From Pandoraea communis (GTDB lineage Bacteria > Pseudomonadota > Gammaproteobacteria > Burkholderiales > Burkholderiaceae): DNA of 64,000 nt. This document shows positions 19,696 to 29,432 of this stretch, piece by piece. Within the stretch, counting starts at the first letter, position 1. Each line of letters starts with the position of its first letter. The notes under the pieces were generated by a model. The model saw only the letters and a list, made by a program, of their open reading frames with translations. It was not told where the DNA came from and ran no database searches. Location: NCBI RefSeq assembly GCF_902459745.1, contig NZ_CABPSJ010000004.1, forward strand, positions 558,001 to 622,000, given 5' to 3'. The position numbers were made by a program, and so were the translations under genes.

Positions 19696-21918
19696 TCAGG
19701 CCGGCAACCGAATTCCCCGCATATCGCGCAGGATCAACTCGCCCGCCCGAAGCATCTGCTTGAGCTGATGCACCACCTGTTTGATTTCCTGAACGTGGGT
19801 CTCGGAGGCGTCCGGTTGCTGCTCTTGCGCGACGACCAGCGCGTCCAGACGCCGCGTGTAATCGCGCATCGCATCGCTCGCAGCCTGCGTGTCGGTCGGC
19901 ACCGACGCCGCCGGTGCCGCGACCGCCTGCGAGAGCAGATCGCTGATGGCGGACACGACCTGCCCCAGCTCACCGCTCTTGTCGGCGGCAATCTGGCGCG
20001 GCAGCACATCGGCCATGCCGGTGATGTACGACGCCATCACATGGTTCTGCACCAATAGATCGTTGAGTTCACCGACTGAAACCTGTTTGGACTTCGGCTC
20101 AAGCATCATGCGTTTGAAGGCCGCGCCGAAATTCCCGAAGGCGATATGCATGTCCTTGCGCGCCATGCGATAGGCGAAGTCGTCACGCTTGCCCTCGCGA
20201 CCGGCACACGATTCGAGATAGGCGCGCGTCGACTGCACGGCTTGCCGGATGAGCGGCCCCATCAGCCGGTATTCCCAGTAGGGGAACAGATACGAGCAGA
20301 CCAGCGCCACGGCCGAGCCGATCAGCGTATCGATGGCGCGCTCGCCGATCACGGACAGCGACCCGGGCAACAGGAAGTGGAACAGCAGCAGCACGTAGGA
20401 CGACATGAATACGACCGACAGGCCGTAGTTGAACAGCGACAAGCTGTTACCCATGACCATGCAGAAGAACATGAGCGCGAGCAGCATCCAGGGCTTGTGC
20501 ACGAAGGACAGAATCAGCAGCACGCTGACGCAGCCCAGAAGCGTGCCGGTCAGACGCTGGGCGTTCTTCTGCTTGGTCAGGCTGAAGCCGGGCTTCAGAA
20601 TCACGATGATCGTGAGCAGCACCCAATAGCTGTGCGCCTGTCCGGCGAGCAGTGACCAGTTCTCGCAAATCATGAGTCCGGCCGAAATGGCGATCGTCAC
20701 CCGTAACGCGTGGCGAAAGCTCGGCGACGAAAATGTCAGATTCTTCCAGAGCAATTTCGGCGAGAAGCTCTGCCGTGACGTGAAACGCAGAAGTGCCTGA
20801 TCGATCTGCACTTCGGTAGCCGCGCCCGCCGTCGCGAGGTTCGTGTTGCGGTGCATGCGCTCCACGATCCGCGTGCTGCTCCACACGCGGCGGAACGTGC
20901 TGGTGAGCGCCTGGTAGGCCTCGGGCGCACGCTGCGGCAGCGACTGCTTGCGCATCAGCTCGATCTCATACTCGATGGCGCGGAATTCCGCGCGCCAACT
21001 GCGTTGGGCTCGCGACGGTTCGTTGGTGGCGATGGCGTAACCGATGGCGTCCACTTCATTCGCGATCTTGCGGATCATGTCGCGGAAGAACAGAAGTACG
21101 TCGTTGTTGGCGAACTCTCGGCGCAGCATCGGATAGTCGGTGTGCACCGACACCACCACCTCATGCAGATCGACGATGTTGATGAACAGGTTGAACAGCA
21201 TCGTGCGGCGCGGTTCGAGCGTGCCGCTGCGCAGGCGTGGAAGATTGCGAAGAATGATTTCGCGCGCAGCCTGCTGTTTTTCCACGACATTGACCTGCGA
21301 CGCGATCAGGCGCCGGTAGCAGTCGTCGATATCGGTCGATGTATCGTAGAACGCCGCCTTGGCTTCCAGATACTCCGCCGTGACGAAGAAACACTCGGCG
21401 AGCGTTTGCTGTTCGATGCGAAACCACCAGACGCGGCAGACGATGAGACTGAAATAGGTGTACCAGAGACCGCCTGCCAGAACGGCGCCAGCGTCGAGCA
21501 CCGCCTGATGTCGCGTCAGATCGGCTTCGACATTGAGCACCATCATCATCAGGCAGGCAAAGCTCACCATCGACGCGCGATAGCCGTAGACCACGAGCAT
21601 CGACAGGCCGAAGGTCAGAATCAGCGAGGTGATCCAAAGCTGCCACGGCTGCGCCGCCGTGGCCATGCCGGTGATCAGGACGGTGAGCGCGCCGAGCAGC
21701 GTGCAACTGAGCAGTTCCGTGTGCTTGTGACGCAGTGGCCCGTTGATGTCGACCACACTCGCGCACAGGGCTCCCGAGGCGACTTCGATGCCGAGCAGGT
21801 GCTGGTCCATCCCCCAGAAGAGGACGAGGGCGGGCAGCACGACCCCCACTGCCTGACGAGTGCCGCTGAAAAAGTAATGGCTATATAGGAACTTCTTGAT
21901 ATCGGTCTGGTAGTCCAT
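19696..21918 (-). CDS. FUSC-family inner-membrane protein, YccS-like
   Basis: A 740-residue protein with two membrane blocks, each of about five or six helices: residues about 25-180 (VVLPALVLFWGMDQHLLGIE, LLGALTVLITGMATAA) and about 390-560 (TIAISAGLMICENWSLLAGQ, WVLLTIIVILKPGFS, LLFHFLLPGS). These are separated and followed by helical cytoplasmic domains. This is the YccS/YhfK architecture, related to the fusaric acid and aromatic acid exporters (FUSC, AaeB). KPGFSLTKQKNAQRLTGTLLG is the conserved FUSC motif. The ATG at 21918 gives the usual YccS N-terminus (DYQTDIKKFLYSHYFFSG). The gene converges on the RcsB-like regulator with a 30-bp gap. Substrate unknown. Confidence 0.88.
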   Translation of the reverse strand: MDYQTDIKKFLYSHYFFSGTRQAVGVVLPALVLFWGMDQHLLGIEVASGALCASVVDINGPLRHKHTELLSCTLLGALTVLITGMATAAQPWQLWITSLILTFGLSMLVVYGYRASMVSFACLMMMVLNVEADLTRHQAVLDAGAVLAGGLWYTYFSLIVCRVWWFRIEQQTLAECFFVTAEYLEAKAAFYDTSTDIDDCYRRLIASQVNVVEKQQAAREIILRNLPRLRSGTLEPRRTMLFNLFINIVDLHEVVVSVHTDYPMLRREFANNDVLLFFRDMIRKIANEVDAIGYAIATNEPSRAQRSWRAEFRAIEYEIELMRKQSLPQRAPEAYQALTSTFRRVWSSTRIVERMHRNTNLATAGAATEVQIDQALLRFTSRQSFSPKLLWKNLTFSSPSFRHALRVTIAISAGLMICENWSLLAGQAHSYWVLLTIIVILKPGFSLTKQKNAQRLTGTLLGCVSVLLILSFVHKPWMLLALMFFCMVMGNSLSLFNYGLSVVFMSSYVLLLFHFLLPGSLSVIGERAIDTLIGSAVALVCSYLFPYWEYRLMGPLIRQAVQSTRAYLESCAGREGKRDDFAYRMARKDMHIAFGNFGAAFKRMMLEPKSKQVSVGELNDLLVQNHVMASYITGMADVLPRQIAADKSGELGQVVSAISDLLSQAVAAPAASVPTDTQAASDAMRDYTRRLDALVVAQEQQPDASETHVQEIKQVVHQLKQMLRAGELILRDMRGIRLPA

Positions 21919-22173
21919 GCGTCGGGTGCGAGAGTTCCGCAGCAAAGGCGGCTACGCCAAGGGGTAGGGCGCGGCGCAGTGAGAGTCTAGCCGAAGCCCC
22001 GGGCGCCGCGAAGAGGGGATACCGCCGGTTACATGCGGCGCGGGGACATGCTTGCGACGAGATGCAACGCCCGTGTGACTCATGAAGGGGCAGGTTTTCG
22101 GATCTGCCCGATCGGCTTCGCTACGGGGCATTTGCTATGCTTGCGAACAGACCCGCCAACCCGCCACGCCCGC

Positions 22174-25100
22174 ATGCTCCACCTATTCTTTTCCAACCGG
22201 TTCACCACGCTCGAAGCCGCGCTGCTGCGCGATCTTGCCCAAGTGCCCGGCGGCAGTGCCGGCGACGCTGGCAATCCGTTCGAGACGGAAACCATCGTCG
22301 TGCCAAGTGTGGCGGTGCGGCGCCGGCTTGAATTGGACTATGCGGATGTCTTCGGCGTGTGTGCCAACGTCCGTCTGGCCTATCTGGCCCAATGGCTGTG
22401 GGACATGGCGGGCAAGCTGCTCACGGTGCCGGAGAGTTCGCCGTTCGCGCCGGACCGCCTCGTCTGGCCGCTGTATCAATGTCTGGCGCAACCGTGGGTG
22501 GAAGCCTCGCCGCGTCTGGCGGGCTATCTGTCGGGGGCGGACGATGTCATGCGCTTCGAACTGGCCGATCGTCTGGCGCATATCTACGATCAATACCTGA
22601 CATACCGGCCGAACTGGCTCGAACGGTGGCAATCGGGCGACACCATCGAGCCAGGGGTGGCAACGGGCTGGGGCGAGGTGCAGCGCGACGACGAAGCGTG
22701 GCAGAGTGCGTTGTGGCGGCAGGTGCTGGCGCATCTGGAGATTCGCGAGCGTCACCCGACGCTGCGCGCCATCGACCGGATCGAGCAACTCACACCTGAG
22801 ACGGTGCCCGTCGGATGGCCCTCGCGTGTCTCGGTGTTCGCGCTGTCGTCGATGCCGCCTCTGTCGATGGCGCTGCTCAAGGCGATGTCTCGCCTGATCG
22901 ACGTCCACCTGTATGTCCTCAATCCGTGCGAAAGCTATTGGTTCGACATCGTGCCGCCGTCGCGTCTGTCGTACCTGACGCGCCGTGACGGCGTCGCACA
23001 TCGGGAAGTGGGACACCCCCTGCTCGCCGAGTGGGGACGGCAGACGCAGTCGCATATCGACGCACTGTATGCCGATTTGGCGCCGCAAGCCGTGGAGGAC
23101 AGGGCGCTGTTCCAACCGAATCCTGCGCCGACGTTGCTCGCCGCGTTGCAGAACGGCATTCTCACGCTGGACGACGGCCGTCATGGCCCGCCCGACGGCG
23201 TCGGCGCCGACGGATCGGTTCAGGTGCATGTGTGCCATAGCCTGGCGCGCCAGATCGAAGTGCTGCACGACCGATTGCTGGCTTGCTTCGACGAAATTCC
23301 GGACTTGCGTCCCGATGACGTGCTGATCACTGTGCCGGATCTGGGCCGGGCGGCGCCGCTCATCGATGCCGTGTTCGGTACGGCGACGCCTCGCATTCCC
23401 TATCTGGTGACCGGTCTGCCGCCAACGCGCACCAATCCCGTCGCCCGCGCCTTTGCCTCGATTCTGGCGTTGCCGCAGCAACGCGTGGCGGCATCGAGTC
23501 TGGTGGAACTGGCGCGCACGGAGGCCGTCGCGCAACGCTATGACCTCGGTGGCAACGTGCTCGACGCCATTCAGAACTGGCTGCACGCCGCGGGCGCCCG
23601 GCGCGGCTGGCGCGGCGATGCGTTGTTGCGACTCGACGCCCAGCGTCCGGCGACGCTACCGGCGGCCGAAGCGAACGTCGCGCCCGCGCTGGAGCGGCAC
23701 ACGCTGGGCGACGCCATGATGCGATTGTTCCTCGGCTACGCGTTGCCGGACGATGCGCTGCCGGTCGACGATTGGCTTCCTGTCGGGGGGATCGAAGGTG
23801 GGCGCGCCGAACTTCTGGGGCAACTGGCGCGGCTGATCGACGATCTCGACGCGACAGCCGTGACGTTGCAAACCGAGCGCACAGGGCTCGCGTGGCGCGA
23901 TCAGTTGCTGGCCATGCTGGAGCAATTCTTCTCCGACGAACCCCGCTTTGCCGACGATGTTGCCGAAGTGCGCATGGCCATCGAGCAGATCGGTTCTGCC
24001 ATTGCCGACGGTGCGCCCGAGGTGCGGGTGCCGGTCGAAGTGGTGTCGCGTGTGCTGGCCGATGCGCTCGACGACCCGACTCGCGGCGGTGTGCCGTCGG
24101 GCCGGGTGACGTTCGCGGCAATTCCGAGCCTGCGACTGCTGCCGTACCGCGTGGTGTGCATGCTCGGGATGGACGACGGGGTGCTGCCGGGGCGCGTACG
24201 TGCCGACGAATTCGATTTGATGCGTGCGCTGCCGCAGCGCGGCGATCGCCAGCGCCGCGACGACGAGCGCAATCTCTTTCTCGATCTGATGTTGAGTGCG
24301 CAGGATCGGTTTCTGATGACATATACCGGGCGAAGCGTGCGCGATAACGCGCCGTTGCCACCATCGACTGCTGTGGACGAACTGCTCGACTTCACCGGGC
24401 AGTTTCTGGCGCCGGTGTCACAGGGATACTCCCTCGACGATCAGCGCGAAGCGCGCGAGCGTCTGGTGGTGCTGCATCCGTTGCAGCCATTTTCTCCGGC
24501 ATATTTCGACGGGCGCGATGCGTCCCTCTTTAGCTATGACGTGTCCAACGGCGAAGCGGCGCAGCAATTGGCGGAGCAACTGGCTTCTCCTGCGCCGGAG
24601 GCTCCCGCTGCGCTTTTTGTGCGCGAGTCGTTACCTGCGATTGCACAAACGCATCTGACACTCGATGATCTGTTGCGCTTCTGGCGTCACCCGGGCCGAG
24701 CCTGGGCGCGCGACAGGCTGGGCCTGTCGCTTGGAGAGATGCTGACGGAGGTTGAAGACGAAGAGCCCTTCGTGCTCGATTGGGCCGGACGCGATGCGCT
24801 GGCGGCGCGGCTGTTGCCGCGGCTTTTGCGTCACGATGGACGGGATATGCGCACGCACGTCGACGCCATTGAGCGTATTGCGAATGTGAGCCATGAGCTG
24901 CCGGGCGGTGCGACCGGTGCCGTCTGGCGCCGACGAGAGCTGGGCGGCCTGCGTGCGCTGGCGGCGCAGGTGAGGGAAGCGCAGGCCGAGGGCACGCAAG
25001 AGCTGTTGGTAACGCTGCCCTTGAAACCGGCGTTGCCGCCGTCATGGCGCGAGTCGACGGATGCGGCATGGCACGGTGACGCCACCCTGTCTGCGGATTG

Positions 25101-25599
25101 CCTGTTGCAGGGGCGTCTGGCGCCCGTGTCGCGTTACGGGTTGGTGATGTATCGATACGGCAGCATGCGTCCGAGCGATCTGCTGGCGGCATGGCTGGCG
25201 CATCTCGCGCTTTGTGCGCATCTTCAGCAGCCTGAGCATGCCGGGCTGGATGTGGCGGCCAGAACCCTTTGGTACGGTGAAGACGAGACGTTTGCCTTGC
25301 GTCTGGTCGACGACGCGGCGACGCTGCTGGGGCAGTGGGTGGCGTTGTACCGGCTGGGGCAGACCCGGCCGTTGCCGTTCTTTGCTCGCAGCGCCTGGAA
25401 GCTGGCGAGCACAGGGAAGCCGGGCGAGGCCGAGAACGCGTGGCTTGGTTCGGCCTTCGCGCGCGGCGACTCGGACGACCCCTACACGCGATTGATCTGG
25501 CGTGGGGTCGAGAACCCGCTGGCGTCGCCGTTCGACTTGCTCGCCAACACGGTATTCGGTCCGGTGGTGCAGCACCTTGACGTCGTGGAGGGCGCATGA
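22174..25599 (+). CDS. recC: RecBCD exonuclease V gamma subunit
   Basis: A 1141-residue RecC protein, which holds the RecB and RecD motors and reads Chi in the RecBCD double-strand-break repair enzyme. The start MLHLFFSNRFTTLEAALLRDL is the RecC N-terminal signature and sets the ATG at 22174, although no strong ribosome site precedes it. PSVAVRRRLELDYADVFGVC, NPVARAFASILALP, SLRLLPYRVVCMLGMDDGVLPG and DERNLFLDLMLSAQDRFL are family blocks. The inactive helicase and nuclease folds lack Walker residues, as in other RecC proteins. The length matches the E. coli protein (about 1120). A TATGCT -10-like box lies about 40 bp upstream. Its stop overlaps the recB start. Confidence 0.95.
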   Translation: MLHLFFSNRFTTLEAALLRDLAQVPGGSAGDAGNPFETETIVVPSVAVRRRLELDYADVFGVCANVRLAYLAQWLWDMAGKLLTVPESSPFAPDRLVWPLYQCLAQPWVEASPRLAGYLSGADDVMRFELADRLAHIYDQYLTYRPNWLERWQSGDTIEPGVATGWGEVQRDDEAWQSALWRQVLAHLEIRERHPTLRAIDRIEQLTPETVPVGWPSRVSVFALSSMPPLSMALLKAMSRLIDVHLYVLNPCESYWFDIVPPSRLSYLTRRDGVAHREVGHPLLAEWGRQTQSHIDALYADLAPQAVEDRALFQPNPAPTLLAALQNGILTLDDGRHGPPDGVGADGSVQVHVCHSLARQIEVLHDRLLACFDEIPDLRPDDVLITVPDLGRAAPLIDAVFGTATPRIPYLVTGLPPTRTNPVARAFASILALPQQRVAASSLVELARTEAVAQRYDLGGNVLDAIQNWLHAAGARRGWRGDALLRLDAQRPATLPAAEANVAPALERHTLGDAMMRLFLGYALPDDALPVDDWLPVGGIEGGRAELLGQLARLIDDLDATAVTLQTERTGLAWRDQLLAMLEQFFSDEPRFADDVAEVRMAIEQIGSAIADGAPEVRVPVEVVSRVLADALDDPTRGGVPSGRVTFAAIPSLRLLPYRVVCMLGMDDGVLPGRVRADEFDLMRALPQRGDRQRRDDERNLFLDLMLSAQDRFLMTYTGRSVRDNAPLPPSTAVDELLDFTGQFLAPVSQGYSLDDQREARERLVVLHPLQPFSPAYFDGRDASLFSYDVSNGEAAQQLAEQLASPAPEAPAALFVRESLPAIAQTHLTLDDLLRFWRHPGRAWARDRLGLSLGEMLTEVEDEEPFVLDWAGRDALAARLLPRLLRHDGRDMRTHVDAIERIANVSHELPGGATGAVWRRRELGGLRALAAQVREAQAEGTQELLVTLPLKPALPPSWRESTDAAWHGDATLSADCLLQGRLAPVSRYGLVMYRYGSMRPSDLLAAWLAHLALCAHLQQPEHAGLDVAARTLWYGEDETFALRLVDDAATLLGQWVALYRLGQTRPLPFFARSAWKLASTGKPGEAENAWLGSAFARGDSDDPYTRLIWRGVENPLASPFDLLANTVFGPVVQHLDVVEGA

Positions 25600-28500
25600 C
25601 TCAGCTCATCGACCTCGACGTCTTCAGTTGCGATCTCGATGGCGTTTGCCTCATCGAGGCGTCGGCCGGTACCGGCAAGACCTGGAACATCTGCGCGCTG
25701 TACGTGCGCTTGCTGCTGGAAAAACAACTGACGGTCGAGCAGATTCTCGTCGTCACCTTCACCAATGCCGCGACGGCCGAGTTGCGTGAGCGTATCCGCG
25801 GGCGGCTGGCCGGGCTGGTCGCCGCGATGGCGCCGGTTTTCGGGGAGGAAGACGGCACGGCGAACGAAGACGCGGAAGACGAATTTCCCGACTTCGACCG
25901 CGATGCCAGCGACGACCCCTTGTTCAACGTGATGATCGCCGGGTTGATCGAGCGCGGTGAGATGACGCCGAAGGCGATTCGCGACTGTCTTCAAACGGCG
26001 TTGCGAGCCTTCGATCAGGCATCCATTCATACGATTCACGGTTTCTGCCAGCGTGCGCTCGCGGAGGTGCCGTTCGCCGCCGGGCTGCCGTTCGCCTACG
26101 AACTGGTGCCGGACGACAATGGTGTGCGGCACGACCTGGCGGTCGAATTCTGGCGTCGCGTGGTCGAACCGCTGGCGGCACAGGACGATGGTTTCGCTGC
26201 ATGGCTGGTAGATCGCAAGCGCTCGCCGGGCACGCTTACGGACCAACTGGCGCGCCGGCTGAAGAAGCCGATGTCGGCGCTGCGCTGGCCTGCGGCAGTG
26301 GAGGGGCAAGCGCAAGCGTCGGCCGATGCTGCGTTGCTCGCGACCTACGCAGCGGCGTCGGACTGTTGGGAAGCCGAGGCATCGGCGATTGCCGATCTGA
26401 TGCGCGCCGCATTGCCGTCGTACAAGAAGAACATCTATCACGAGACCTCGCTCGCGCAAGCCGTTTCGGCATGGCAGCGCTATCTCGGGGCGCGCGACGC
26501 CGCTGCGCTGCTGAGTCCCAAGGCGGAGTTGCTCACGACAACGCGCCTGGCCAAGGACATCAAGAAGGGCGAGACGCCGCCCGATCACCGGTTCTTCGAG
26601 ATGGCGGACGTTCTCGTACGCGCGCGCGCCGATGCCGACGAACGTTACGCAATGCAATGGCTGAGGATTTTGCGCGAGTGGTTGACCCAGGCCCCCGACC
26701 AACTGGCACTTCGCAAACGCGAGTTGCGCGTGGTGTCGTTCGACGATCTGCTTGGCAATATCGCGCGCGCGCTGACCCAGCACCCCGATCTCGCCGACGC
26801 CTTGCGCTCGCGCTACCCCTGCGCGTTGATCGACGAGTTTCAGGATACCGACCCGCTGCAGTTCGCCATCTTCAGCGCGGTGTATGGACAGCGGGCGATG
26901 TCTGCGCCGGATGAGACGCCGGGACCGATGTTCATGGTCGGCGATCCGAAGCAGGCGATCTATAGCTTCCGCGCGGCGGACCTCCATACCTATCTGGCTG
27001 CGCGCGAGAACGCCGACGCGGCGTACACGCTCGCCGTCAATCAGCGCTCGACACCGGCCATCATCGAGGCGGGCAATCGTTTGTTCGGTGCCAACGACCG
27101 GGCGTTCGTGCTCGACGGACTCGAGTATCCGCCGGTGCGTCCGGGGGCTCGCCGGCGTCCACCGCTGTCGGACGTTCGCGAGGTGGCCGACTTCACTGTC
27201 TGGTGGTTGCCGGACGATGACGAACCGCTGTCCAAAGATGACGCGCAACAGGCCTGTGCGCGCGCCACCGCTGCGGAGGTGGCGCGCTTGCTGGCGGGTG
27301 CGTCGCGTGGCGAAGTCCTCGTCGGCGAGCGGCCACTGGCGCCTGCCGACATTGCGGTGATTGTGCAGACGCACCGGCAGGGCGCCTTGATGAAAGCGAT
27401 GCTCGCGGAACATGCCGTGGGCAGTGTGGAACTGACGCAGGACTCCGTGTTTGCGAGTGAAGAAGCCGAAACACTGCTGCGGGTGCTACGCGCGGTGGAA
27501 TCGCCCGGCGATGTGCGCGCATTGCGCGCGGCGCTCGCCACCGAACTGTTCGGGCTCGATGCAACGGCGTTGTATCGCATGCAGACCAGCGAAGCCTCCG
27601 ATGCGGAAGCGATCGCGTGGATCGAGCGGTTGCAGCGGTATCGTCAGTTGTGGATCGATCGTGGTTTCTCGGCCATGTGGCGCACACTCATGCGCGAACT
27701 GGGGCTGGCGGCACGGCTCGTCGCGCAATCGGGCGGCGAGCGGCGCCTGACGAACTTCATGCATCTGGCTGAGCTTGCGCAGGCACGCTGGGCCGAGCAG
27801 CCGGGCATGCCGGCGCTGCTGCGCTGGCTGGCGTCGCAACGCAATGCGAGTGGCGGTGAAGAAGCGCAGTTGCGTCTCGAGTCGGACCAGAATCTGGTGC
27901 AGATCGTGACCGTTCACAAGTCGAAGGGGCTCGAGTACGGCGTGGTTTTCTGTCCGTTCCTTTGGGATGGTGCGGTGCGCGACGGCGGCAGCCTCGATGG
28001 ACTTGAATACCACGACGGCCCTACGGCGGTGATCGATTTTACCGATGCTGCGGGCAAGGGCTCACCGGCGGCGGCCGCGCTCCGGCAGGAGCAGTCGGCG
28101 GAGCAGGCGCGGCTGCTGTATGTTGCGCTCACACGTGCAGTCTATCGCTGCTATCTGGCGGCAGGTATTTACGCGTCGCGCCGGAGCGTGAAAGAGGCGT
28201 GCGGCGGCATGCTGAATTGGTTGGCCGCCGGGCAGGGCGTGCCGTTCGACGCGTGGATTACGTCGACGGTCGATACCGACGAACGGGTTGCCGCTATCCG
28301 ATCGGCGTGGAAGGCGCTTGTCGGCGGACCGCTGGCTGTCGTGCCGTTACCGACAGGCGATGCGCTCGATGCCGGCACGCGCGTCGCACATGATGCAGCC
28401 CCCGAAATCACCACGCGTGCCAGTACGCGGGCGTTGCGAGAAGTCTGGCGCATCGGCAGCTTCTCCGGATTGTTAGCCGGAATGCACGCGGGCCCTCAAC

Positions 28501-29432
28501 TGGGAGGCGGTCAGCTCAGCGCACCGGAGCGCACGCGCCCCGACTACGATGCGCAAGCGAATGCGGGGCCGACGTTCGCCTTGCCGCCCGAGGGTGACGA
28601 CGCCTGGCCACCGGCCGACGATATTCTTCGTTTCCCACGCGGCCCAGCCGCAGGCGAGAGCTTGCACCGCGTGTTCGAGTTGGCCGATTTCCAGTCGCGT
28701 GCGCAGTGGCCGCATGCTGTCTCGCGGGCCCTGCGTGAACGTCCGCCGGGGCGAGGTGCCGAACACAACGATACGTGGCGGGCCATGATGATGAACATGC
28801 TGGCCGACACCCTGGCGACACCGCTGCGTCCCGGTCTGCATTTGGCCGATGTGGCGCTGGCGGAGCGGCTCACCGAAATGGAGTTTACCTATCCGGCCGA
28901 TGCCGTGTCGCTCGACGCGTTGCGCGGCTTGTTGCGCCAGTTCGGATACCCGGATCTGCCGCTCGATGCCACCGTGTTGCGTGGCTACCTGAAGGGCTTC
29001 ATCGATCTGGTGTTCCGTCACGGTGGTCAATGGTGGATTCTTGACTGGAAGTCGAACTATCTCGGCACGGCACCCGAGAACTACGGTGCCGACGGCCTGC
29101 GCGAAGCGATGGCCGAGCATGGCTATCACCTTCAATATCTGCTTTACACCCTGGCGTTGCACCGCTATTTGCAACGGCGTATGACACATTACGATTACGA
29201 CCGCGACATGGGGGGCAGCCTCTACCTCTTTGTCCGGGGCGTTCGGCCCGACTGGGCCAGTGCGCATCTGGCCGGTGACGATGTGCCAGGCGTTTTCTTC
29301 GACAAGCCGTCGCATGAGATGGTCGACGCGCTCGACCGTTTGTTCTCCGCGGGCGAAAACCCAGCGCTGGTGCAAGCGCTGGCGCTTGACTCGCGCAGTG
29401 GCGACGCCGTGCTCGACGGGGAGGGCGTATGA
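25596..29432 (+). CDS. recB: RecBCD exonuclease V beta subunit (helicase-nuclease)
   Basis: A 1278-residue 3'-5' SF1 helicase with a C-terminal nuclease. Walker A is EASAGTGKTWNI (about 21-32), motif Ia includes VTFTNAATAELRERIR, motif II is LIDEFQDTDPLQF, motif III VGDPKQAIYSFRAADLHTYL, motif IV VNQRSTPA and motif V TVHKSKGLEYGVVFCPF. The RecB-type nuclease occupies about residues 1050-1240: ESLHRVFELADF, GFIDLVFRHGGQWWILDWKS with the metal-binding Asp and the Asp-x-Lys, and the following HLQYLLYTLALHRYL. Translation is coupled at both ends by ATGA overlaps with recC and recD. Order recC-recB-recD without ptrA is usual for betaproteobacteria. Confidence 0.96.
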   Translation: MTQLIDLDVFSCDLDGVCLIEASAGTGKTWNICALYVRLLLEKQLTVEQILVVTFTNAATAELRERIRGRLAGLVAAMAPVFGEEDGTANEDAEDEFPDFDRDASDDPLFNVMIAGLIERGEMTPKAIRDCLQTALRAFDQASIHTIHGFCQRALAEVPFAAGLPFAYELVPDDNGVRHDLAVEFWRRVVEPLAAQDDGFAAWLVDRKRSPGTLTDQLARRLKKPMSALRWPAAVEGQAQASADAALLATYAAASDCWEAEASAIADLMRAALPSYKKNIYHETSLAQAVSAWQRYLGARDAAALLSPKAELLTTTRLAKDIKKGETPPDHRFFEMADVLVRARADADERYAMQWLRILREWLTQAPDQLALRKRELRVVSFDDLLGNIARALTQHPDLADALRSRYPCALIDEFQDTDPLQFAIFSAVYGQRAMSAPDETPGPMFMVGDPKQAIYSFRAADLHTYLAARENADAAYTLAVNQRSTPAIIEAGNRLFGANDRAFVLDGLEYPPVRPGARRRPPLSDVREVADFTVWWLPDDDEPLSKDDAQQACARATAAEVARLLAGASRGEVLVGERPLAPADIAVIVQTHRQGALMKAMLAEHAVGSVELTQDSVFASEEAETLLRVLRAVESPGDVRALRAALATELFGLDATALYRMQTSEASDAEAIAWIERLQRYRQLWIDRGFSAMWRTLMRELGLAARLVAQSGGERRLTNFMHLAELAQARWAEQPGMPALLRWLASQRNASGGEEAQLRLESDQNLVQIVTVHKSKGLEYGVVFCPFLWDGAVRDGGSLDGLEYHDGPTAVIDFTDAAGKGSPAAAALRQEQSAEQARLLYVALTRAVYRCYLAAGIYASRRSVKEACGGMLNWLAAGQGVPFDAWITSTVDTDERVAAIRSAWKALVGGPLAVVPLPTGDALDAGTRVAHDAAPEITTRASTRALREVWRIGSFSGLLAGMHAGPQLGGGQLSAPERTRPDYDAQANAGPTFALPPEGDDAWPPADDILRFPRGPAAGESLHRVFELADFQSRAQWPHAVSRALRERPPGRGAEHNDTWRAMMMNMLADTLATPLRPGLHLADVALAERLTEMEFTYPADAVSLDALRGLLRQFGYPDLPLDATVLRGYLKGFIDLVFRHGGQWWILDWKSNYLGTAPENYGADGLREAMAEHGYHLQYLLYTLALHRYLQRRMTHYDYDRDMGGSLYLFVRGVRPDWASAHLAGDDVPGVFFDKPSHEMVDALDRLFSAGENPALVQALALDSRSGDAVLDGEGV

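Noticed and set aside
25482-27413. 643-codon frame opposite recB
   Set aside because: Shadow of recB; repetitive Arg-rich composition.
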